Shown piece by piece: positions 36,401 through 45,889 of a stretch of DNA of 64,000 nt. Every line of letters starts with the position of its first letter. Position 1 is the stretch's first letter. Position numbers and translations under genes: made by a program. Source of the stretch: Sphaerolaimus hirsutus (Eukaryota > Nematoda > Chromadorea > Monhysterida > Sphaerolaimidae); NCBI GenBank assembly GCA_964036195.1, contig OZ038453.1:10679469-10743468 (forward strand), read 5' to 3'. Under the pieces are notes generated by a model that saw only the letters and a program-made list of their open reading frames with translations, searched no databases and was not told the DNA's origin.

Positions 36401-39400
36401 ACACAATTTTCGGGTGAATCGCGTTTAAACATTTGTTTTAAATTCCATCCCGATTTTTTGTAAATTCTAAACCTACTTTATAAAGTGTCACATTTTGGCC
36501 CCTGCACACAACATAATGTCGGAATGGGTGTCCGTAAAATCCCTATTGGAAATACGTGGAATGTCTACAGCAGAATTTGAAAACTCTGGCAAAAAGTAAA
36601 CATCTAAGATTTTTTTTTTTTTGGACCTATTGCTATCATCTTTAAACCATAGCAGCACAAAACCGTGCACTAACTGGTGGTGACAGTCTGCTGCGAGGCG
36701 GTCACGTGCGCGGGCGCCAGTGCAGCCGCTCCCCCGGCCACCGGCGCGCACGTGAAGTTGTCCACTTCCCACTGAAAGACACATGGAGATGGGGTTGATT
36801 AATGGCAGTACACAGGATGACGCCATACAACGCGTTTTTGACTCGGCCGTTGCTAGTGGACTAATGGCCATATACACTACTTGACAACCTAATCATATGT
36901 CAAATGGTTCCGATCCCAATTCAAAGCTTGATGACCAGTAACACTGCGTATTATTGTATACACGTCTTTACAGAGTACATTGCACATATTTATCTATTAA
37001 TAAAATAACGCAATATTTTTTCAACACATAATCTTCATTAGCAACATGATTCAACAGTTTTGCATCTGAACGTCGTTCGTCAGCTAATCAGCAAGCTTCG
37101 AATTGGGATCGGAACCAGTTGACATTACGTGTCGTTGGAATCCTGTTAGCGTAGGGCAGACGGCACCCTCCAAACAGCCACAACCGGACCAAACAAAACC
37201 AAAAAAGCCAAAACCATCAACTGACAAACTGAAATGGCTCGAAGATGACCAGGGAGCCGTTGCTGAGCAAGCTGACGCGCTGGTCGCCCTGGCCGACCGG
37301 GTTTCCTTGGTTGAACCAGGCCATCTTGGATGTAGGCCCCCCTGCGCCCTCGCAGTTCAACACGGCCACCTGCGGGAAATAACGCGCGTGGGGCTGGGAT
37401 TTTTGGTTGTTGGTAGGGACCAGTGGTGGAATGGAGAGTGATTGGTGATGGGAAATTTGTGGCACTTTTGAATTTTACGCATTATTTTAAGTTTTGTGAT
37501 TCCACGGCCCAATTCCGGAAGTTGACATTTTTTAAATACTTGGAAGAAATATTGACGTCTACTTCTCATTCGACGTATTTCATATCACAATTTCACTTCA
37601 GGAGAAATCCGCAGTCGTTTCAAGTGACATGTCAAAATTCCGTCTCCATCGTAAACACTAATCGTGGTAAATTTGATTCTTTTGGAACCCTCGAAAAACA
37701 ACTGCCCAAGTGCTGACGCCATTCCATCACTGATAACTCCCAAAAATTTCTATGCACCAAATAATCTGAAGGACACACCACGAGCTTAAGATAACATTCA
37801 CACACCCAACCGCCACAAAAAGAAGGACAAAAACAACAACAACAACAACATGAACAAACACAGAAGCTACGGTAGACGCGTGACACATACCGTATTTGCT
37901 CGAATAATCCGCCCTGTTATCTGAGTGAGGAACAAATCATTCCCATTCAAACCCCCCCATTTAGGCATATGATAAGTTTTGTCCAATTGTGACCAAAATG
38001 GCGTGTTTTACTGTTAATAACATGTTATTAACCAAAATATCGTGTTAGTCCAGCAAATTTCATGAAATGAGTTGATAGAAACATGCTAGAAAACTTGGAC
38101 GAAAGAACAATCCCCCTTTTGAATAGTCCCCATCAAAAAAGTCTGACGAAACAATGATTCACCAGGGGTCATTCGAGAAAATGCGGAAAATACATGGAAA
38201 TCAACACGTTGTTAAAATGAAGTGTGTATGATGTGGTACGCCTCCATTAATTAACATATAGTCAAAACACAGAAACGAAACACATTTTAACGATTTATGC
38301 ATTTCAACTTGCGTTTCAACAGGAGACTTCATTTTTTATCGAACACATCATACAAGTGTAGAATATCATTGAACAATCAGTTGAAATACCTAGATAAGAT
38401 AGCTAGTAGCCAACGTTTCGCTACTATTTATTAAATATCAAAAAACGGAATTATCACACTAGTATATAAAATCGGTCTAAACAGTAAAAAATCACTAGAT
38501 AGGTAAATACTTACGTTTCCCATGAACAAAATCAGATGAATAAAATTACACAAGAGAGATTCACCAAATCATATACCGTATATCCTCTTATAAGTCCCCC
38601 GGGGAGTTATTTTTCGTCAGAAGTTTTTGAGAGGGAGTTATTTGTTTGGTACTGCACAAATGGGGTAAATTTGGTAACATAAATTATCTGTAGGAATACA
38701 AAATTCATAATTCAAGCAGTGTGATCAATGTTAGTGAACTGTAGCTGCAAGATAATACGTATATTTACAAATTAAATACATAAAAAGTTTGTTTTGTAAA
38801 TGTGAAATGTTTTCTACACATCAAATGGGTATTTTTTCCTCACATTCAAAAGAGGGAGGGTTATTTTTCGACGGGGGGTATTCGAAGGGGAAAAATTCGA
38901 GGATACACGGTAAACAAGCACCTACATTTGCACTGAGATATCATCACTCAAAAGCACATAGAACAATAAACATTACCCCCCCCCCCAAGTGCAGGGAAGG
39001 GGGGCTGGATGAGCACCCCCTCACCCCCCTCGCCTCCCCCAGCGCGCATTTACCTTCCTGGTGAAGATGACGCCTGTGCGGCCGGCCTCGAACGCCTGCG
39101 GCCGCGGCACCACTCTGACCGCGGCGGCGGCGCGACTTGCTCCGTGCTCGTTCTCTGCTACGCACACGTAGCCGCCCTGGTGTTCCACGCCCGCAGAGGA
39201 GATTTGCAGGACGGATCTGCGGGGGGGGGGGGGATTGGACGGGTGCCAAGTAAAAAATGATTTTAATGTGAGAAGTAAAAGTAATTATACTTTTAAACTT
39301 GCGGAATTGACCCGTGATCAGATGTTATACGAACAGTATTTGCAGTAGCTGGGGCCAATTGCGAAAGTAGGAAATTGACAAGAAAAGTGATAAGTAACGT

Positions 39401-42166
39401 TACAAGTGAAGTGAAGTAAAAAGCTAAGAGAAAGGTAAATTTATAGGTGAAAGCAGAGTAATTAAGAAAAGTTTACATTGCTCTCAAGATTGTAATTCAC
39501 ACCTCAAAATTGATTTTTACATATCCACTTGCAAAACTGCCCCAAATAAGTCTATTCACACAAAAATACCCCCCTCTCTCAGTTACCTGCCATCCACGGT
39601 GGGCGGCTGCTCTTCCAAGGGCTTCCACTCGAACAGCCAGGAGATCTGCGGCGGCGGCGTGCCGGTCGCCTTGCAAGTCAGGATTAGCACCTGGCCCTCC
39701 CACACTTCCGTGTCCTTGGGCAATTCAACCAGGAAAGGCTTCGCTGTAAGGGGGGGGGGGTAATGTGACTGCGCACTGAGGGGGGGGGTATTCAGGGGTC
39801 AGTCCAACACAGATGCCCTGTTAACTATTATTTCGTAGAACTCTGATCTCTCTGTGACCACCTTCACTCGACCGGGAATTGTACAGCGTGTGGGATAGGC
39901 TAGAGGCCACTCCCGGGCCAGGTAAAATGTAAAAAAGTCATGTAAAATGTCATGAAAAATGTCAAAGGACCGGTGTAAAAAAATAAATTAAACAACAATC
40001 ATCATTTTCCAGGGCATTTTACACGACTTTTTACATTTTGCATGAAATTTGACACTTTCCAGGGTCTGGTAGTGTCCCCAAAATGGTTTCAAAATGGGGA
40101 GGGCCCCCCACCAACCATCATCCCCTCCCTTCTTATCCACAGGCGGCGGCTGGTCCCCCGGCTGTTCACTGGCGCCGGGCAAACACTTGACCAGCGTGCC
40201 GTCGGACCCGTTGACGGGCAGCTCCGCGTTCAGCTCGGTGCGCCACGGCAGGAACTCGGAGTCGTCGCCGGGCACGTCGCCGCGCCGCGGCACGAACGTG
40301 GTCTTGATCGGCTCGCCCATGGCGTTGCACTCCACCCAGACCACTTTCCAGAGGTCGGGCGGCGCTAATATAAGGGAACCGTGTGTGAGTACTAGGGGCG
40401 CACATTGGTGGGGGTCAGGTGTGGAAATACCCAAGTGGTTGGAATTTAAAATTCAAAATTCAAATTGAAATTTCAAAAATTCAAACTGAAATTAAAAATT
40501 CAAAGAAATTTTAGGCCGTCAGGTGAGCGCACATGTTCATTTTCATCATTAGTGGAGATTTAAATTAGCATTATTATTCGTTGTTTGATAATTCCTGAGA
40601 AGAGACAATGTGTTTTTCCAGAGTGTTGCAGCCAAATATTCGCTCAGCCAAGCGAGTTTCATCGTTTTTCTACACAGCGGGGGGCTTATTCAATGTGGTG
40701 GGGGGGGGTATTCAAATTTTTGGCACAAATCCAATAAACAAGTAAACAAGCACCAAAAGTGAAAAATGCAACCAACTCTCAACGAGCAGCTCCCTGTGTC
40801 CGACCGCAGCCGCGTCTGCGTTCTTAGCTACGCACCTGTAGAAGCCCGCGTCTGATTCGGTCACGTCGCGGATAGCCAGCGAGGAACCGATTATGTTGTA
40901 CTCTGCGAATACGATTCTGCATGTGCAAAAGGGAGTGTGCATGATGATTGAAAGTGCGCGGATAATGGTTCCAGGTGCAACTGCCGGTGTTCTATTAAAT
41001 GTCTAATTTCGTGCAAACTGTCAAGTTTCACTGGACTGACAGATGGCTGGCTGAATGTTATCATATTTTGATGAATGTTATCATATTTTGATGAATAAGG
41101 TTATGTGAAAAACTGCGCCAAATTCACCAAAATTGGAAGCAGTGTGATAAATATGATGAGAATTATTATTAATGTTTGTTCTCTTTTCAGATGGGATATG
41201 GTAGATGATTTCATTGTCAGTAAAATTGTGATTTTTCTTTTATCATTTTTAACGGCGATTTTGCATTTTATATAGAATTTTACATGAACTTCGACACACA
41301 TTTGACATTTTACACGTCATTTAAAGGTCTGGTACTGGCGGTATCAGTTCGAAAAGGGTGTTTCGACCTTGTCATGTTTCCCCCAGCCCAAACAGAAAAT
41401 CGCTCACTGGGTCCGGAAGACAGGGCGATCTTAGGCTCCTTGAACCAGGTGACTAGGGGCTCGGGGTAGCCGGTCGCGTTGCAGGGGATCACCACCGTCG
41501 CGCCCAGCTTCGACGACACGTTCGTCCGCTCCGGCTCGATGCGCGGCGGCACTGAGGGGGAGGGGGGGGGGGTTGTACGAGGTGGAAGGTGGTGAGGATA
41601 CATGTGTGTTTATTGTCAAGTGAAAGTGTCAAGTGATTGAACTTTTCGGGTTGTTATCGCTTACTGGTTTACGAATCGTTTTGCCCTGTTCGACCAGATG
41701 GAAAGTTTCTAAAAAAAACAAATTTTGTGCAATTGATAATTTTTCAACAATTTTCCATCAAAAAACTCATTTTAACTTTGCAGGCACAAAGACGGCCCAC
41801 ACACTAGTTGACACATTGTGTCAACTGGTCTGTGTCAACTCAGATTTCGACTTCACGCATAGCAGAGCGCTTGTTCCAATGCACTTGCCGTAATATTTAT
41901 TTTTCAACATTGCCGCACTTGCATTAGAAGATCGCTCTGCAACACATGAAGCCGAAATCGGAGTTGACACAGACCAGTTGACACACACGCGTCAACCACT
42001 GTTTGGTCCCCCCCCAAACCCCACACATCACCCCCAAACGAACCTAACACGACGAGCTCAATGTCCTTGAATGCGGCGCCGGCCCAGTTGGACGCGTGGC
42101 ACGTGTACACGGCCGAGTGGTTGGGCGCGGCGCTGCCGAACACCAGCGAGTCGCCCGCCAGGCGCC
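27474..42166 (-). CDS. HMCN: Hemicentin-like extracellular matrix protein, C-terminal 1066 residues
   Basis: Eighteen exons join in frame: 42044-42166, 41408-41551, 40777-40902, 40170-40364, 39587-39743, 39054-39216, 37226-37369, 36675-36771, 36212-36312, 35296-35779, 34683-34953, 34384-34604, 32771-32905, 32245-32379, 30380-30625, 28868-28994, 28076-28271 and 27474-27611. Domain order: half an Ig domain (HSAVYTCHASNWAGAA), then about five I-set Ig domains, each usually over two exons (VVIPCNATGYPEP ... AGFYRCVAKN; LILTCKATGTPPP ... GGYVCVAENEHG; LLHCRVQAQ ... GVYSCAASNSAG). Next comes a nidogen G2F beta-barrel (AAQPLSVHVRQQLGG ... VLRLVRYNEST), four EGF domains with D-E-N/V-D-E-C calcium-binding starts, and a fibulin-type C-terminal module ending FLVFVSVN. 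This order identifies hemicentins, which tether basement membranes and cell junctions. The exon at 40170-40364 is an unusual, weak Ig. The N terminus (VWA domain, further Ig) is not seen. Confidence 0.9.
28493..28852. repeat. Two adjacent palindromic MITEs
   Basis: Two units lie end to end. Unit 1 runs from CCTGGGAGCAGTTCCG to GGGACTGTCCCCTGG. Unit 2 runs from there to GGGACTGCCCCC near 28850. Each has CCCTGTAAAGTGTAAAG arms and their complements around AAAGATTTTATTACTG. Related pieces are at 22290-22410, 39905-40075 and 58530-58644. They lie in a hemicentin intron, ending about 15 bp before the exon at 28868. Confidence 0.65.
29063..30169. mobile_element. hAT-like MITE, GGCGCC array, with nested R1 element
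   Basis: Ends TAGTGATGGAA and TTCCATCACTA are perfect inverted repeats, with the 8-bp duplication CTGGGGGT on both sides (29055-29062 and 30170-30177). Both flanks of the interior are dense arrays of the palindrome GGCGCC in units such as TGGCGCCATT. An R1 MITE (29355-29935) sits between the arrays. No ORF with transposase features. It lies in the hemicentin intron between exons 30380-30625 and 28868-28994. Confidence 0.92.
29355..29935. mobile_element. R1 MITE nested in the GGCGCC element
   Basis: Starts CCGTATTTCCTCGAAATAC and ends GGAGGAAATACGG, with TA outside each end. At 581 bp it is longer than other R1 copies and contains a second, internal right-end-like sequence (GAGAAAATACGG near 29744-29755), so it may be two merged copies. 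C-runs at the left and G-runs at the right are typical of the family. Confidence 0.75.
30904..31319. mobile_element. R1 MITE, complete copy
   Basis: Ends CCGTATTTCCTCGAAAT and GTATTTCGAGGAAATACGG, flanked by TA. It is 416 bp, with C-runs at the left and G-runs at the right. It lies in the hemicentin intron upstream (on the minus strand) of the exon at 30380-30625. Confidence 0.85.
31690..31890. repeat. Dispersed repeat with GTGAAGCAT/CTTCAC motifs
   Basis: Motifs such as GGTGAAGCAT, GACACTTCA, CTTCTTTATATGG and ACAAATGTATGCAT recur in similar order at about 4925-5110 in an intron of secreted gene copy 1. This indicates a dispersed repeat of roughly 200 bp. Its ends are not defined. Confidence 0.45.
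33354..33677 (+). CDS. Single-domain secreted Kazal-type protease inhibitor, nested in a hemicentin intron
   Basis: Two exons: 33354-33420 and 33505-33677 (GT-AG, phase 1), giving 79 residues. Exon 1 is a signal peptide (MNGIRNLHKLMPIIFILINC). Exon 2 is one Kazal domain with six cysteines in the order C-x-C-x7-C-x10-C-x3-C-x17-C, including VCGANSVTYANQC. The one-residue gap between the first two cysteines is the short, non-classical spacing common in invertebrates. By Kazal convention the reactive P1 residue would be Leu (CPL), suggesting chymotrypsin- or elastase-like targets; this is inference. The gene lies wholly inside the hemicentin intron 32906-34383, on the opposite strand. The acceptor at 33504 was chosen because the earlier AG at about 33476 leads to an immediate stop. 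Confidence 0.82.
33951..34321. mobile_element. R1 MITE, complete copy beside the Kazal gene
   Basis: Starts CCGTATTACCTCGAAATAC and ends GAGGTAATACGG, with TA on each side, 371 bp. Its interior matches the first 300 bases of the window in reverse (GTCCAAACAGGATATATTTG). Confidence 0.85.
38576..38910. mobile_element. R1-like MITE, diverged
   Basis: Starts CCGTATATCCTCTTATAAG and ends ATTCGAGGATACACGG, flanked by TA, 335 bp. It lies in a hemicentin intron. A further related piece (CCGTATTTGCTCGAATAAT) is at 37892-38190. Confidence 0.7.
41797..42008. mobile_element. Foldback MITE family F in a hemicentin intron
   Basis: Arms CACACACTAGTTGACAC and GTTGACACACACGCGTC, with inner repeats GTCAACTGGTCTGTGTCAAC and its complement, enclose an A/T-rich centre around 41890-41920. 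It lies 36 bp before the exon at 42044. Confidence 0.65.
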
Positions 42167-42214
42167 CTGCGAGAATGCACGTGTAAGGTAAATGCATGTG
42201 GGCGTACTGTGGAG

Positions 42215-42715
42215 CAGGGGTCTCCAGGATTTTGGCCCTCGCGGGGGCTGGATAGATAGCAAATCGCTCCTCCGGAGGGATAGATAGCTGGAAAATGTTT
42301 CTGGGGGGGCTGGGGGGGGCTTGGGGGGGGCTGGCGGGGGCACAATATATAGGCTTTTTCAAGGTTAAGAAGGCAGAAAGGGGAAAAAATCGCTAATAAT
42401 CAGTTAAAAGTAGCCAAAAGTAGGTATAAAATGGCTAAAAATAGGTATATAACCATGTATATAGCCGGAAAGCATGATTTTGAAGGTGAAAAACTATAAA
42501 AAGGTGCGAAAATTGGTGATTTTGTGCAAAAATTAGGGCAAAATTTCTCAAAAACCACTCCAGATAGATAGATAGCTGAGCGATTTGGGGGGGTCTTTGG
42601 GGGTAGTAGCCAAAAATTTTGCCTCGGGATAGATAGATAGCTGAGCGGCCTCCCGGATAGATGAATAGCTGGCCGATTTGGGGGGGGCAGCCCCCCCCCC
42701 CCTAGGAGACCCCTG
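42215..42715 (+). mobile_element. hAT-like MITE family B, complete reference copy
   Basis: Ends CAGGGGTCTCC and GGAGACCCCTG are perfect inverted repeats, flanked by the exact 8-bp duplication CTGTGGAG (42207-42214 and 42716-42723). The 501-bp interior has GATAGATAGC motifs, TCCTCCGGAGGGA and G- or C-runs. It lies immediately upstream of the first visible hemicentin exon. Confidence 0.94.
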
Positions 42716-42723
42716 CTGTGGAG

Positions 42724-45700
42724 GGCCTATGGAGGGTGTAGGGTGGTATGAACGTGCTCCTGCGATTGCGAGCTGAAATATGGCCCTCTACAATTCACGC
42801 GCAATATTTGCCACGGACAATCTAGCAAAAGTAAAACAAAACTGGCAGGAATGGCGCGTGGCGCACGTTTTTGTGGCTCGGTGGCTTTTCAAAATGGCGT
42901 CAAAAACATAGCACCATTTTACCAATTAATGGTCATTTTACCAATTAATGGTATTTTAATATGTCCTGGCCTCACCACATTTTTCTAATGCTTAACATGT
43001 GAACATATTTTGTACATCATCAAGTATCATTGATAAGCATTTATATTAAAGTTTTGAGTGAGCAGACTGGTACCTGCCTTGGATAGAAATTAGTTTTATA
43101 CTCTGACATCACACTTTGCATGAACAGTTCATGTTGGCAGTGTGTCAGAGCCAACTATAATTAACAAAATAACATAAAACTTTGTTCCTGCTGGAACCTT
43201 TTATTGTTCTGCCTGACCTGCACTAGTGTTTTAACATTTGCTGTTGCTATATGCACAATTTTAAGTTTGGCACATGCACTGCTGGTTCTGACCACTGCAT
43301 CTCACCAGTACATGGGTATTCAAAAGTGCATTGATGTTTTTTTAGTCAGTTGAGTTGTTTCCCATTTTCCTTAACTTTTCCATATATCCTGCCCCAAGAG
43401 TCCACATGCAATTAAATTATTTACAGTGGAACTGTAACAAAAGTTTGAACTTGGAAATCACTGCACTCAACACTAGGGTTGGCAAGCGATTTTTTTAAGC
43501 AATTTTTTGTATTTAAATTCAGATTTTTTAAATAAAAAATCGCAGCACCCGTACCGATTTAAAAAAAAAATCGCTGGCAAAAATTTTTGGTACTAAAGCA
43601 CTAGGTAAAATGCAAAAAATTTGCGCGCAAGCGCGCATTCTTAACCAGACATAAGGTATTATCATCGGATTGGCTCCATGTGGCCACAAACAAATCGTTA
43701 TAAATACACTCATTGTTGTGTTTTTTTGCTGTTTTGTATGTATATTTACATACATATACAGCATTCCATGGCGCTGACGCCAACGCCAATGGCGCCATGG
43801 CGTGGCGCCTACAAATGGCGCCAGTGCCATGGCGCCATTCCGCCACTATGTAGCTAAAATTTTAGGGGGGGGGGGCTGAGCCCCCCCCCCCTCGCCGGCC
43901 TCCGTAAACAAGCAGCCCCCCCCCCCCGCTCAAAAATCCTTGATAAGTCCCTGCCCCCTCCTGAGTACAGAAAACGTAAAGTAAATATTTTTTACTTTTA
44001 CTCATGAGTAAACGTGAGTAAACGTACTTTTCTCCTCAGAAAACGTAAACGTGAGTACTTTTGAGAAATGTCGCCAAAAAATTTGCTCAAAAACACTTAT
44101 TTTTGTAACTTTTTGCCTATTTTACGCAATTTTTGACTATATATTTGGTTCCATACCCATTTTCGACTAGTTTCCCATATTGGCCCTACACACAATAGTT
44201 TTCACCGTGACTGATGTGAAAACTGAAATGGCGACATGGCGACATTCAGCCTACTCTTATTGTATGCTTTATGTGTTTTAGTTTTGAAATTTTCAAATTT
44301 TAACTTTTATAAATAAAAATTCTAATTTTAACAAAATCAAATCATTCACCCGTGTTCATTAATTTGCATTTGAAAAAAATTCAGTTTTCCCATGAAGTCA
44401 CGGTGAAAACTAGTGTGTGTGGGCACAATTTTGCATATTTTCTCCTAATTTTTCCTTCTATGCCTTGAAAATCTATATGAAAGGCGATCTGAAATACGTT
44501 TTCTGTACCCGAGTACTTTCAAAAAGTATACGTAAAACCGAGTACCAGAACTTTTTTCAGAGGAAATGTAAACGTATTTACTCTGTACTCGAGTATACGT
44601 ATTTATCGAGTAAAAGTAAATACGTTTTAACAACTATTTATGTAGTGTATATATCAAAAAAATGAAACAATAATATTCCGCAAACCAGTAGTTCTTTTTA
44701 TGGTCCAAAATTGTTAACTTACTAATGTGTCCCACTAATACAGGATCTGACCCTTCACTGAGTTTCAAGCAAGCATAAATAATGTGCTTTTATGAATGGC
44801 CTGAAATTGCACCCTGTCAAGTTAGATGAGCATAAGGTATGTGATTTATGATTTATCTATGAAAAGCAACAGTAACCTAGGTACTTTCAAACCATAGAAA
44901 CTTTATTATGCATACATATTCTGCCAATTACTTAATGCCATTTGCTGATAATAACCAACAATAAAGTTCCAATTATTATTACTCCGTTGGTGGCAACAAG
45001 CATCACGGTGGGTTCATGTTACGAAAAATGCAATAAAATTCAGTTAATATACCCCGCAGTCCGCGGGCCGCATTTTATACATTTTTCAGAATGAAACACT
45101 CCACCATGACTTTGTCCTTAATAGGATGTTTGTTCACACAAAAAGCGGATAGGACATATTCACACAGCGTGCTGTGAGTGATTGAAGTGGATCGCTCAAA
45201 ATTGGCATCTAGGTATACTACTGGGCGTAAGTACATGATAATCTGCTCTCCCACTCATTTATGTCTCACGTTGGAAGCGTGCCAATGATGATAAAGGATG
45301 CGATTTTTGTAAAAAATGAAAAAATCATTGTTGTGAATAAGTTACAGTATAGGGTTATAACGGAGATCACTTTTTTCATCTTTGTATGCAAATCGCATGC
45401 TGAAAAAAAGTTTGGCACGCTTCCGGTGGGAAGCACGTGTGCAGGCTGTAAAGTGGCTGGAGTATACTTCTCCAGCCATCCCCATTTAGCTCGATTTAAT
45501 TGTGCCTGAATTTTGCTACTGTGTGATTCACGCAAATATACAAAATGAGGGGTAAAAGTTGATAATTTGAAATATTCGAAAATTGACTGTAGTAAATAGG
45601 CGGCATCGATATCAAAAAGTCATATCATACCAACTCTAGCGGTGGGAACAAAAATTATCTCATGTGGAGATTTATATTTTTTGGTGCTTTGCGCACTTAC

Positions 45701-45889
45701 CTTGTGATGCGCAGCCATTTTTGGCAGCCAGCCAGCGCGCACTTACAATGGTGTGAATATGTCCAGCATGTTACTTTTTCTTGCCGTTTTCTTTTTTATA
45801 ATACGCTGTTTAATACGCAGAGTAAAATTGGTCTAATTATGGAAACAAAGGTAGGGAAATTTAGGCAATTTCCCAGATATTGTACCACA
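42724..45889. other. Transposon-derived spacer with no recognised gene
   Basis: Contains the left end of a TAGGGTTGGCAAGCG element at 43474. A block related to the 52692-53068 element follows (TTGCGCGCAAGCGCG, GGCGCCATGGCG, then poly-G/poly-C at 43863-43930). At about 43970-44640 there is a region dense in GAGTAAACGTA/TACGTTTAC with an inner foldback (44184-44423, arms around TAGTTTTCACCGTGACT). A hairpin-forming stretch lies at about 45255-45480 (GGAAGCGTGCCAA and TTGGCACGCTTCC). Upstream Ig exons of the hemicentin gene were sought here and not found. Confidence 0.5.

Noticed and set aside
45261..45509. 82-codon plus-strand ORF
   Set aside because: It spans a hairpin (GGAAGCGTGCCAA and its mirror near 45411-45427) and has no splice partners or family. 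Most likely repeat-derived.
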